Below, one piece after another: positions 6,617-15,397 of a DNA stretch of 64,000 nt; position 1 is the stretch's first letter; every line of letters starts with the position of its first letter. Source of the DNA: Leptolyngbya sp. PCC 7375 (GTDB taxonomy: Bacteria; Cyanobacteriota; Cyanobacteriia; Phormidesmidales; Phormidesmidaceae); NCBI RefSeq assembly GCF_000316115.1, contig NZ_JH993797.1, positions 6,049,961 to 6,113,960 of the forward strand, given 5' to 3'. The notes beneath the pieces are model-generated. The model was not told the origin of the DNA and made no database searches. It worked only from the letters and a program-made list of their open reading frames with translations. A program made the position numbers and the translations under genes.

Positions 6617-9262
6617 GTGGGTGTCGCCGTTCGGGAATATCCGCTGGCCACGGGGGGCTTTGCCGATTACCTGCTGTTTGTGCAACGCAGGGCAGTTGGG
6701 GTAATTGAGGCCAAGAGTGAAGGGACTACATTAGGGGGTGTGGCAGAGCAGTCGGAATCTTATTTGGATGGCATTCCTACCAGGCTACGGTACGACCGCC
6801 AGCTGGCTCCCTTTGCCTATGAAAGCACGGGCACTGAAACGTTTTTTCGGGATGCGCGAGACCCGGACTATCGTTCTCGGCGGGTGTTTGCCTTTCATAA
6901 ACCGGAAACCCTGGGGGAATGGCTGGCCCAAGCAGATACGTTACGATCGCGACTGCGCCAGTTGCCCTCACTGATGACCGATGGTCTGCGGGATTGCCAG
7001 ATTGAGGCCATTACCAACCTGGAGCAGTCCTTTGCCCGGTCTCGGCCCAGGGCCTTAATCCAGATGGCGACGGGGAGCGGTAAGACCTACACGGCGGTGA
7101 GCTTTGTCTACCGTCTGATTAAGTTTGCTGGGGCAAAACGAATCTTGTTTCTGGTGGATCGGGGGAACCTGTCCCGGCAGGCGTTTAAGGAATTTCAGCA
7201 GTATGTGCCGCCGGATGATGGGCGCAAGTTTACGGACCTGTACAATGTGCAGCGGATGACCACCAACAGACTGGATCGGGTGAGTAAGGTGTGTATTACG
7301 ACGATTCAGCGGCTGTACTCCATGCTGCGGGGTGAGGCAGAACTGGATGAATCGTTAGAAGAACAATCGCTATTTGAGACGGGAACGGACCTGGAACCGC
7401 CCAGGGAGGTGAGCTACAATCCCCACTTTCCCGTTGAGGACTTTGATTTCATCATTACCGATGAGTGCCACCGTTCGATCTATAACCTGTGGCGGCAGGT
7501 GCTGGAATATTACGATGCGTTTTTGATAGGTTTAACGGCAACACCCTCGAAGCAAACCTTTGGCTTTTTTAATCAGAATCTAGTGATGGAGTATGGCCAT
7601 GAACGAGCCGTGGCCGATGGGGTGAATGTGCCCTACGATGTCTATCCCATTCGGACTCGGATTACGGAGCAGGGTAGTACGGTGGAAGCGGGCTTTTTGG
7701 TGGATAAGCGCAATCGGAAGACCCGTGTTGTGCGCTGGGAGGAGCTGGATGACAATCTTAGCTATACCGGCAAAAAGCTAGACCGGGATGTGGTGGCCAT
7801 CGACCAAATTCGCACGGTGATTCGCACGTTCCGTGACCGGCTCCCCATCGAAATTTTTCCTGGCCGTACAGAGGTGCCCAAGACCCTGATTTTTGCCAAG
7901 AATGATGCCCATGCAGAGGACATTCTGGAGATGGTGCGGGAGGAGTTTGATAAGGGCAATGAGTTTTGCAAAAAGATTACTTACCAGGTCAAAAAAGCCG
8001 AAGATCTGATCAATCAGTTTCGCAATAGCTACAACCCACGCATTGCGGTCACGGTGGATATGGTGTCTACCGGGACGGATATTAAACCGCTGGAATGTTT
8101 GCTGTTTATGCGGGATGTAAAGTCGCGAAATTTCTTTGACCAGATGAAGGGGCGGGGCACCCGCACCATTCCGGATACGGACTTTCAGGCGATAACCCAG
8201 GGGGCACAGCACAAGACCCACTTTGTAATTGTGGATGCGGTGGGTGTGTGCGATCGCGATAAAACCGATTCTCGACCGCTAGAGCGCAAACGCTCGGTAC
8301 CCTTTGACAAGCTAATGCTGGGAGTGGCCCAGGGACATCAGGATTGCGATCGCATCGTCTCTTTAGCAGGGCGACTGGCCCGGTTAGATCGTAAGCTATC
8401 CGATACTGACCGCAGCAGGATTGAGGCCACAGCGGGGCAGCCCCTGAAGCAGATTATCAATGGCCTTTTGGATGCGACGGACCCGGATTTGCAAATTGAA
8501 CGGGCCAAAACTCAGTTTCAGACGGAATCGCCATCGGAAGCTGAGCAGGAGCAGGCGGCTGAGATACTGACAGAAGAAGCTTGTCTGCCCTTTGATTCGC
8601 CGGAGCTGCGTCAGCTACTAAAGGAGCTACAGTCGGATGCGGAGCAAACCATTGACCGGGTCAGTGCGGATGAGCTGATTTCTGCCGGGTTTGATGCGGC
8701 GGCGCGGGAGCGGGCGGAGTCGTTGGTGCAGAACTGGCGGCAGTTTATTGAGGACCATAAGGACGAGATTACGGCCCTGCAGATTTTGTATAACCTGCCC
8801 TATGGTCAGCGGCAGCTTTCCTATGATCAGATTCGGCAGCTGGCAGAGGCGATTCAGAAACCGCCCTATCGGTTTAAGCCAGAGCAGCTATGGCAGGCTT
8901 ACGAGCAGCTGGAGGTATCAAAAGTTAAAGGTCGCCCGGAGAAAATTTTGACCAACCTGATTTCTCTGGTACGCTTTGCTATTGGCGAAACAGATGTACT
9001 GGAACCGTTTGGGGAGGTGGTAAATCGGCGATTTGAGACGTGGTTGGCACAGCAGGGTGAGGCAGGACGAGGGTTTTCGCCTGAGCAGCGGGAATGGCTA
9101 GGGATGATCCGCGATCATATTGCCACGAGTTTGGAGATTGGGTCGGAGGATTTTGAGGATGTGCCGTTTAATCAGAAAGGGGGGCCTTTGAAGGCGGTGC
9201 AGTTGTTTGGAACCGAGTTACCCACGATTCTGACAGAATTGAATCAGATATTAGCGGCATAA
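6617..9262 (+). CDS. hsdR: Type I restriction enzyme R subunit, 5'-truncated by IS
   Basis: This frame holds all but the first about 33 residues of HsdR. HsdR couples ATP-driven DNA translocation to cleavage and works with HsdM and HsdS. Visible in order are a PD-(D/E)XK nuclease domain (GFADYLLF and VIEAK, about residues 15-40 from the GTG at 6617), Walker A GSGKT (about 152), DECH box (about 281), helicase motif III LTATP (about 310) and the C-terminal helical region. Codons 6600-6616 continue the frame back to the IS edge. An internal GTG start could give an 881-aa protein with every catalytic domain, so loss of activity is likely but not certain. The next gene starts 23 bp downstream. Confidence 0.85.
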   Translation: MGVAVREYPLATGGFADYLLFVQRRAVGVIEAKSEGTTLGGVAEQSESYLDGIPTRLRYDRQLAPFAYESTGTETFFRDARDPDYRSRRVFAFHKPETLGEWLAQADTLRSRLRQLPSLMTDGLRDCQIEAITNLEQSFARSRPRALIQMATGSGKTYTAVSFVYRLIKFAGAKRILFLVDRGNLSRQAFKEFQQYVPPDDGRKFTDLYNVQRMTTNRLDRVSKVCITTIQRLYSMLRGEAELDESLEEQSLFETGTDLEPPREVSYNPHFPVEDFDFIITDECHRSIYNLWRQVLEYYDAFLIGLTATPSKQTFGFFNQNLVMEYGHERAVADGVNVPYDVYPIRTRITEQGSTVEAGFLVDKRNRKTRVVRWEELDDNLSYTGKKLDRDVVAIDQIRTVIRTFRDRLPIEIFPGRTEVPKTLIFAKNDAHAEDILEMVREEFDKGNEFCKKITYQVKKAEDLINQFRNSYNPRIAVTVDMVSTGTDIKPLECLLFMRDVKSRNFFDQMKGRGTRTIPDTDFQAITQGAQHKTHFVIVDAVGVCDRDKTDSRPLERKRSVPFDKLMLGVAQGHQDCDRIVSLAGRLARLDRKLSDTDRSRIEATAGQPLKQIINGLLDATDPDLQIERAKTQFQTESPSEAEQEQAAEILTEEACLPFDSPELRQLLKELQSDAEQTIDRVSADELISAGFDAAARERAESLVQNWRQFIEDHKDEITALQILYNLPYGQRQLSYDQIRQLAEAIQKPPYRFKPEQLWQAYEQLEVSKVKGRPEKILTNLISLVRFAIGETDVLEPFGEVVNRRFETWLAQQGEAGRGFSPEQREWLGMIRDHIATSLEIGSEDFEDVPFNQKGGPLKAVQLFGTELPTILTELNQILAA

Positions 9263-9284
9263 CTGGGCGGTATGGAACAGGCAG

Positions 9285-10001
9285 GTGATGAAAGAACAAC
9301 AGCGGTTAGCGTTGACATCTGAATATTTAGAAACTGTCTTAGAACGGATTGAGACAGTTTTAGAAACGGTGGCTAAGCATGACCGAGCCTCGTTTTTAGC
9401 CGATCCACTGATCTCATCGGCGGTGGAGTTTAAGCTGTCTCGGCTGGCAGTAGAGCTAGAGCGAATTTCTAAATATTTTAGACAGAGTTGCCCAGCGGTG
9501 GATTGGCAGATGTCGATTGACTTTGGTAATCGTTTGGTGGATGAGTATTATGCGGTGAGTGCTGAGCGGGTGTGGGAGTTTATCCAGAACACTATACCTG
9601 AGCTAAAGGCTCGGCTGATGGAGATATGGCCTAGATTGGATGACTTTGTGAGAGCCGGGTTAACGATGTTGGCACAACAGGAACCAACCAACCAGGTTCA
9701 ACCAGCGGCTTACAGGCTGGATGATATTAAAGTGATGCTGCAGCAGCGGAAGCCCAAGATTCGGGAGAAATATCACATTGCTGAGCTGGGAATTTTCGGT
9801 TCCTATGTGCGGGGAGAGCAAACAGCAGCGAGCGATCTGGATATTTTGATTGAGCGACCTGAAGGGTTGAGTTTATTTCAGCTGTTGGAACTGGGCGATC
9901 AGCTCAGTGCTGAGCTGGGTGTGAAGGTGGACCTGGTAACAAAGCAGGGGTTGAAGCCAAAGGTAAAAGAGCGCGTTTTGGCTGAGGTGGTTTACGTATG
10001 A
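9285..10001 (+). CDS. MNT-domain antitoxin with degenerate HEPN N-terminal domain
   Basis: A 238-residue two-domain protein. Residues 1 to about 130 resemble a HepT/DUF86 HEPN domain, but the position of the RNase histidine is altered: NRLVDEYY replaces the usual RxRxVHxY pattern. Residues about 145-238 form a minimal nucleotidyltransferase (MntA type) with GSYVRG followed by SDLDILIE and a third acidic position in VKVDLVT. MntA proteins neutralise HepT toxins, in the known cases by adding AMP to them. The gene overlaps the toxin gene by ATGA at 9998. A start at the ATG 9288 is equally possible. The fusion of a dead HEPN copy to the antitoxin is unusual. Confidence 0.8.
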   Translation: MMKEQQRLALTSEYLETVLERIETVLETVAKHDRASFLADPLISSAVEFKLSRLAVELERISKYFRQSCPAVDWQMSIDFGNRLVDEYYAVSAERVWEFIQNTIPELKARLMEIWPRLDDFVRAGLTMLAQQEPTNQVQPAAYRLDDIKVMLQQRKPKIREKYHIAELGIFGSYVRGEQTAASDLDILIERPEGLSLFQLLELGDQLSAELGVKVDLVTKQGLKPKVKERVLAEVVYV

Positions 10002-10345
10002 CCCAGCGAGAGCTATCTGAGTTTTTGAATGATATTTTGAAAGCGCTGGGGGCGATTGAGCGATTGAGTACTGGGCTATCGTTGGCAGAGTTTGCTGAAG
10101 CAGAAGATGAACAGCTTTTAATTTTGAAGAATATTGAGATTGTTGGCGAAGCGGTGAAAAGTATTCCCCAGGAGATCAGAGAGCAGTATACTCAGATTCC
10201 TTGGAAACAGATTGTTGGTATGCGGGCTCGTTTGGTGCATCAGTATTGGAATGTGGATGTGGAGTTAGTTTGGGATACGATGCAAACGGATTTACCTTTG
10301 TTGAAAGCGGTTATTACTCAAATCAGAGAAGACTATGGTAATTAG
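9998..10345 (+). CDS. hepT: HepT-like HEPN toxin (DUF86)
   Basis: A 115-residue all-helical protein of the HepT/DUF86 family. The RNase motif R-x4-H-x-Y is intact as RARLVHQY near residues 75-82, and the following VDVELVWDTMQTDLP is typical of the family C terminus. These proteins are RNases or nucleases acting as toxins, silenced by the neighbouring MNT protein. It overlaps the antitoxin gene by four bases. The pair sits between hsdR and hsdS, where toxin-antitoxin pairs are thought to help keep the restriction locus. Confidence 0.88.
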   Translation: MTQRELSEFLNDILKALGAIERLSTGLSLAEFAEAEDEQLLILKNIEIVGEAVKSIPQEIREQYTQIPWKQIVGMRARLVHQYWNVDVELVWDTMQTDLPLLKAVITQIREDYGN

Positions 10346-10356
10346 GTTCGTATAAC

Positions 10357-10407
10357 ATGAATTTGAGTGAGATTTTGTCGGAGTTGAATGAGGTATTGGC
10401 AACTTGA
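10357..10407 (+). pseudogene. Remnant of an hsdR 3' end
   Basis: A 16-codon frame (MNLSEILSELNEVLAT, stop) resembles the end of the upstream HsdR (LPTILTELNQILAA, stop). Its TGA overlaps the TTG start of hsdS, the expected layout of a direct hsdR-hsdS junction. I infer that the MNT-HEPN pair entered at the hsdR end and left a diverged copy of the last codons next to hsdS. Confidence 0.55.
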
Positions 10408-10506
10408 GTGAAAATGGACAAAGTCTTCCTGAACTCCCCACGGGTTGGGTATGGGCAAATGCTGAAGAATGTACAACTCGAATAACTGATGGTGAGCATA
10501 TTACAC
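10404..10506 (+). pseudogene. hsdS: hsdS 5' fragment, cut by IS insertion
   Basis: From the TTG at 10404 this reads LSENGQSLPELPTGWVWANA and ends DGEHIT, the classic N-terminal target-recognition start of HsdS. It is cut by the IS at 10507. Joining 10506 to 12292 gives DGEHIT-PKRSETGVLLL in one frame of 539 codons ending at 13808. Confidence 0.85.
10501..10506. repeat. Target-site duplication of the hsdS IS, left copy
   Basis: TTACAC abuts the left IS end and recurs at 12286-12291 on the right. A six-base duplication fits IS1634-type elements. Confidence 0.8.
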
Positions 10507-12285
10507 CCGACATTCCGCCCTCTCAAGTGGCACATTGACAATAATGCGTTTTTTCAACAAAGTAAGTAGTAGGCTTGTGAAGCGGAGCCCAGGAAACGCA
10601 GAATTTTTCGGTGGTGTTCGTTCAGGTTGACGATCTGCTGATGGCCATTGATAGTGACCACATGAATCGCCATGAAACATTGAAAGATCCATCGTAGCGT
10701 CGGTGTGTCAGTCAGCTTGCCCAGTTGGTTAGGCAGGGTCTCATGGGCGGCGTTCAAGGCATTTCGGAGTTGCCGTTGACCCAGATTATAGACCAGGAAA
10801 CACAGCCCCATAATCATCCCCAAGGCCATGATGCGCTCAGGGGATTTGAGAAAGACACTGGAGGTGAAAAATAACGGGTCCTTTAAAAAACGAAACCCTC
10901 GTTCGGTGCCCTGTTGGGCCTTATATTCGGAGAGAATTTCATCGGTTGAGAGACGGATGGCGTCCGTGTCTGTCTCCTGCAGAGGGAACTCAGGGGAGCC
11001 CAAGACATTGGTGGCCAGGATAAAGCGGCCTGCTCTGCGTCGTTGTAGGGCATCGGCTATCGGATCGAGGTTCAAGATGGCCTGAACGTGATAGCTCACG
11101 GATGTGGGTGTGGCATTTTTGGCCGGTCGTCCGGGGCGGTCATAGTGCGGCTGTTCGACAATACTCGAATCAGAGATTCGATGGTATTTTAGGGTCTTCT
11201 CAAACCGCTCTAATGCCTGTTGAGCATCCGCTTCACACGCAAACGGCTGACGACTGAGTCGGTCCAATTCAGTTTGTTTGCGTTGAGTGGCATTGGCGAA
11301 CCGCTTCTCCCAGTGCTTCACGTCTGAGGCTTGACGTTGACTCGATTCCACCACCACCCACCGCTGTTTGACACCGCCATAGGCGCAACATACCTCAGCG
11401 AGACGATACCCCTCGCGTTGAGAGGGGCGAAAGGCACTCTCGTCGATGTCCTCAATCAGGGCATTGGCTTGGGTGAGGGTTAATGGCACCCGAGAGATCC
11501 ACTGCAAGCTCCCCAATTGCTGCACATTATCGGCACTGTAGAGTGCGGCATCGGCGACATGGACGCCCTCAAACTCCCATTGGTGCTGGAACTCACCAAG
11601 GAGTCCGGCAAAGCGCGCTTTATCCGATTGATTCCCATCGGCCAATTCGAGAAAGGCCGGAATATCCCCGTCTCCCCAGCACACCAGATTCATCACAAAT
11701 TGCTTCAAGTCGGGGCGATGGTCACGCGAATAGCCATGGCAAACCTGAATCGGAACCGTAGCGGCTAGAGGCATGGCATCACTCGATTGGACGTATTCCC
11801 CAGACACACTCATCGAGGTGGCATCTAAGTGGGCGCGCTCACAGCGAATATCAAACCGTTTGACCGCTTCTAGGCAGATGGCCAAAAACACAGACGTGAT
11901 ACCTGTTTGATAGAGACGATCTAACACCCGACCTAAGCGGTCATCATTCAAATACTGAGGTAAGACACCGGCACCAAGCAGATGCTCGGTCGCTTTGCCC
12001 TCGAAAAACTGTTCGAACAAATACAATGGTGCGGACACAAACCCCAACCCATTCAAGATCATGGCTTTCACCGCTATCCCGGCGCTGATCTGCTCATGGG
12101 GATCTTGACCAAGACACTGATTGATGGTCTCAACCACACCCAGCTCATCGACAATACCCGCGACAATGCCCAGATGGTCTACGGTTTGGACGACGATATC
12201 GATAAGACGCTATCCCTTGCAATGACGTTGATGCGTATCATCGCTCATTATTCCGAATGTGACAATCCAGAGGGCGGAATGTGGG
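10507..12285. mobile_element. IS1634-like insertion sequence in hsdS
   Basis: A 1779-bp element bounded by inverted repeats: 10507-10523 and the complement of 12269-12285 agree at 16 of 17 bases (shared core ACATTCCGCCCTCT). Further partial matching continues inward up to AATAATG. TTACAC duplications flank it at 10501-10506 and 12286-12291. It encodes one transposase on the minus strand. Confidence 0.9.
10554..12137 (-). CDS. IS1634-family transposase
   Basis: A 527-residue transposase with an N-terminal DUF4277-like segment and a DDE domain (conserved AHLDATSMSVSG near residue 120, VADAALYSADN near 200, GTERGFRFLKDP near 425). The family N terminus normally contains DHLGIVAGI. That sequence is present in frame upstream (12138-12180), but no ATG, GTG or TTG precedes it before the stop at 12210-12212. 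The start at 12137 (GTG) therefore gives a product lacking about 24 residues, and the element may be slightly decayed or use an unusual start. Confidence 0.85.
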   Translation of the reverse strand: MVETINQCLGQDPHEQISAGIAVKAMILNGLGFVSAPLYLFEQFFEGKATEHLLGAGVLPQYLNDDRLGRVLDRLYQTGITSVFLAICLEAVKRFDIRCERAHLDATSMSVSGEYVQSSDAMPLAATVPIQVCHGYSRDHRPDLKQFVMNLVCWGDGDIPAFLELADGNQSDKARFAGLLGEFQHQWEFEGVHVADAALYSADNVQQLGSLQWISRVPLTLTQANALIEDIDESAFRPSQREGYRLAEVCCAYGGVKQRWVVVESSQRQASDVKHWEKRFANATQRKQTELDRLSRQPFACEADAQQALERFEKTLKYHRISDSSIVEQPHYDRPGRPAKNATPTSVSYHVQAILNLDPIADALQRRRAGRFILATNVLGSPEFPLQETDTDAIRLSTDEILSEYKAQQGTERGFRFLKDPLFFTSSVFLKSPERIMALGMIMGLCFLVYNLGQRQLRNALNAAHETLPNQLGKLTDTPTLRWIFQCFMAIHVVTINGHQQIVNLNEHHRKILRFLGSASQAYYLLC

Positions 12286-12291
12286 TTACAC
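12286..12291. repeat. Target-site duplication of the hsdS IS, right copy
   Basis: TTACAC immediately after the right inverted repeat, matching 10501-10506. Confidence 0.8.
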
Positions 12292-13808
12292 CCAAACGTT
12301 CAGAGACTGGCGTTTTGCTCTTGTCTGCACGAAATGTACAAAATGGTTTTCTCTCTTTTCATAAAGTTGACTATGTACCTACAGAAGTTTATGAGTCCTT
12401 GACTAAAAGATTGAAAATTAATTCTGGTGATGTTTTGATGTCCTGTTCAGGAACTGTGGGGCGTTCATGTGTTGCTCCTTCAAGCTTAGAGTTTGCTCTT
12501 GTCCGTAGTGTTGCTGTTCTGAAACCACTATTTGGAATGGGTGAATTTCTCTCTTATTCCATCAGATCACCACAGCTACAACGTCAAATCAACGAGAAAA
12601 AATCCCAAACAGCTCAAGCCAATATTTTTCAAGGAAAAATCAAACAGCTTTTGTTTGCTGTTCCTCCTCTTGCAGAACAGCATCGCATCGTCAACAAAAT
12701 CGAGGAGCTTTTCACCCAACTAGATGCCGGGGTTGACCTGCTGAAAAAGCTCAAGGTCAAACTAAAACGCTACCGTCAGGCGGTGCTAAAGGCAGTAGTG
12801 GAGGGCAAGCTGACCCAAGCCTGGCGTGCAGCCCACCAGGATGAGTTAGAACCCGCCTCGGTGCTGCTAGACCGCATCCTCAAAGAACGCCGCGAAAAGT
12901 GGAAAGCCGACCAGTTGGCAAAGATGGAAACCAAAGGCAAAGTTCCCAAGGATGACAAGTGGAAACTGAAATACAAGGAACCCGCTGCACCAAATGCACC
13001 TGACTGGTTAGAAAATTTACCCAAAGAGTGGACTTTAGCAACGGTGGGGCAAATCGCGGTTCTTGTGCAGTATGGTTCTTCTTCTAAAACAAATTTGGAT
13101 TCTTCTGGCATACCCGTTTTACGAATGGGCAATATCGTTGAAGGAAAACTGGTTTTTGACAAACTCAAATATCTCCCAAAAGATCATAAGGAATTCCCCG
13201 AACTATTACTTGAGCCCTACGACGTACTATTTAATCGAACAAATAGTGTTGAGCTAGTTGGTAAAACGTCTGTATACGAGGGCAGGCCATCAGTTTGTTC
13301 ATTTGCCTCTTATTTAATTCGAGTTCGCATACATACAACTCTTGAGCCATCGTTCGTATCACATTACATCAACTCTATTTATGGACGGAAGTGGATTGGT
13401 TCGGTTGTTTCCCAACAGGTTGGACAAGCAAATGTGAATGGAACTAAGCTGCAAGCTCTTAGCATCCCACTACCTCCCAAACAGGAACAAGAAGAGATAT
13501 TTGATCGTGTAGAGTATCTTTTCTCCATTATTGAAGAACTAGAGAAAATAATAGACAAAAATTTCAGACGTGCTGAAAAACTCCGTCAAAGCATTCTCAA
13601 AAAAGCTTTTGAGGGCAAGCTAGTGCCCCAAGACCCCAATGATGAACCAGCATCAGTCCTCTTAGAACGTATCCAGGCAGAAAAAGCCCAGCAGGAAGCA
13701 AAAAGTAAGAAGCGAAAGACAACAGCTAAGAAAAAGAAATCTCGAAAACCTACTAAAACAAAGCAGCTAGAAATCACCGATGACTCTAACGAGGATCAGG
13801 CTTCATGA
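12292..13808 (+). CDS. hsdS: Type I restriction specificity subunit, 5'-truncated by IS
   Basis: HsdS sets the DNA target of the type I complex. This part lacks only the first about 34 residues. It has TRD1 (PKRSETGVLLLSARNVQ and MSCSGTVGR), the central conserved helices (PPLAEQHRIVNKIEELF, about 100 residues downstream), a second TRD starting EWTLATVGQIA and a second helical repeat (PPKQEQEEIFDRVEYLFS). A Lys-rich tail closes the protein. The open frame extends upstream to 11982 only because it runs through the IS. The stop overlaps the next start as ATGA. With the IS in TRD1 the specificity subunit is probably inactive. Confidence 0.85.
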
Positions 13809-14761
13809 ACCGCAAATCATCAGGCATCAACCGATTTCTCAGGAGAGTAACCCAAAACTGTGACAACTGGATTGGTCCAGTCGGACTGATCCTAGGTGTT
13901 ACCTTTGCCGTCACCATCGGCATCCCCACAGGCATTGACATTTACCAAAACTGGCAAAATCTCGACCCCAAAGACCGCTCCCAAGCAGGCATTACCCTGA
14001 TTCAAACCGTAGCCACCATTGTCGGCGGCATCGCCATCTTTTGGAATATCGTCCTCTCCCGCCGCCAGCTAGCCGCCTCCCAAGAACAAAACATCACCGA
14101 ACGTTTCTCCGTCGCCGTTGAACAACTAGGCCACGAACAAACCGCCGTACGCATTGGCGGTATCTATTCCCTGGAGCGTATCGCCCAAGATTCGCCCCGT
14201 GACTACTGGACCGTTATGGAAATCCTGGCCGCTTTTATTCGCGATCGACGTAACTGGATCGCCTGGGAAGACCTGCCCGAAGAACCCAAAATCGAGAAAG
14301 ACATTACCCCGGCCATTATTGTGTTGGGACGTTGCGATCGCACTCGACAGCCACCCAACAGCCCAATTTACTTACAATCTTGCGATTTCAGACGCTGCGC
14401 CTTTATCAACGATAACTTTCCAAACACCCTCTTCCATAAATCCCACTTTGGACAAGCCAACCTCTCCGGCAGCAATTTCCAAGGATCTAGCTTTCGCAGA
14501 AGTAACCTTACCGACGCCAATCTCAAAAACGCTGATCTCAGTGAAACTAATTTGACTAAAGCCAAACTCACTAGAGCAGATGTCACCCACTGCAATTTTC
14601 AAAATGCTGACCTCAGCGAAGCTGACTTAAGCCATGCCAAAGGACTCACCGTCGAACAAGTCAAATTAGCTCACAACTGGCAAGCAGCCACTTACGATGA
14701 TGCATTTGTGGCAAAACTCGGGATAACAGCCAACATTCCAGGGCACACTCCAGGTGAGTAG
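13805..14761 (+). CDS. Membrane-anchored pentapeptide-repeat protein
   Basis: A 318-residue protein with two hydrophobic segments (about residues 23-42 and 62-80), a conserved cytoplasmic block (TERFSVAVEQLGHEQTAVRIGG split around residues 98-118, followed by YSLERIA) and C-terminal pentapeptide repeats of A(D/N)LSx type (about residues 190-285), which form a right-handed beta helix. This architecture is common in cyanobacteria and of unknown function. It overlaps hsdS by four bases and is followed after 48 bp by the nuclease gene, so it is transcribed within the restriction locus. A role in membrane sensing or effector action is possible but unproven. Confidence 0.8.
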   Translation: MNRKSSGINRFLRRVTQNCDNWIGPVGLILGVTFAVTIGIPTGIDIYQNWQNLDPKDRSQAGITLIQTVATIVGGIAIFWNIVLSRRQLAASQEQNITERFSVAVEQLGHEQTAVRIGGIYSLERIAQDSPRDYWTVMEILAAFIRDRRNWIAWEDLPEEPKIEKDITPAIIVLGRCDRTRQPPNSPIYLQSCDFRRCAFINDNFPNTLFHKSHFGQANLSGSNFQGSSFRRSNLTDANLKNADLSETNLTKAKLTRADVTHCNFQNADLSEADLSHAKGLTVEQVKLAHNWQAATYDDAFVAKLGITANIPGHTPGE

Positions 14762-14809
14762 AATCTAGAAACCTAAAACCAGGAAAGCCTGTAGAGAATT
14801 ACTCCGCCC

Positions 14810-15397
14810 ATGCCTACCGCTGCTGATTACCAATCCAGAATTGAAACCTATGACCGGCCAGAACTGTTTCAGTTCTGGCAATCAATCCAAGATCGCAACA
14901 CCCCAGATTGGGCACCTGGCAAAGCCTTCGAATACTTCATTCTGCGTGCCTTTCAACTCGAAAGGGCAGACATCACCTATCCCTACGGTGTGCAACTTAG
15001 CGACATGACCTCGCAGTATGCATTCAGCAACGAAAACCAAACTGTCGAGCAAATTGACGGTGTCGTCTATTGCGACGGTCTGACCTGCTTGATCGAAGCC
15101 AAAGACCAGGCCGAGCCTCTCAACGTCGAACCCATTGCCAAAATGCGAAACCAACTACTTCGCCGTCATGCTTCTACAATTGGAGTAGTCTTCAGCCGCA
15201 GCGGGTTCACACCACCCGCATCCATCCTGGCCCAGTACCTCAGCCCTCAAATGGTTTTACTTTGGAACGGTAGCGAAATCACCTATGCCCTAGAGCAAGG
15301 ATGCATGCGGCAATCGTTGCTCAAAAAATATCGCGTCTGCATCGAAAAAGGTAAACCCGACTATGATCCCAGACCGGAGGAGGCCAAAACCCTATGA
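14810..15397 (+). CDS. PD-(D/E)XK restriction-endonuclease-like protein
   Basis: A 195-residue protein. The segment QIDGVVYCDGLTCLIEAKDQ (about residues 80-99) has the D ... E-x-K arrangement of PD-(D/E)XK nucleases, preceded by an acidic helix (GKAFEYFILRAF, about residues 38-49) typical of Mrr/restriction-like folds. The C-terminal half predicts Rossmann-like strands (TIGVVFSRSGFT). The gene overlaps the TOPRIM-like gene downstream by ATGA, so the two are translationally coupled and probably act together. It lies between hsdS and hsdM, which is not a standard position for a nuclease. I do not recognise a named system. Confidence 0.7.
   Translation: MPTAADYQSRIETYDRPELFQFWQSIQDRNTPDWAPGKAFEYFILRAFQLERADITYPYGVQLSDMTSQYAFSNENQTVEQIDGVVYCDGLTCLIEAKDQAEPLNVEPIAKMRNQLLRRHASTIGVVFSRSGFTPPASILAQYLSPQMVLLWNGSEITYALEQGCMRQSLLKKYRVCIEKGKPDYDPRPEEAKTL

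Noticed and set aside
10357..10407. Independent 16-aa gene
   Set aside because: Better explained as a leftover HsdR C terminus, because of its sequence similarity and its stop/start overlap with hsdS.
11982..12285. N-terminal extension of hsdS
   Set aside because: This part of the open frame lies inside the IS on the opposite strand to its transposase; the true N terminus is at 10404-10506.
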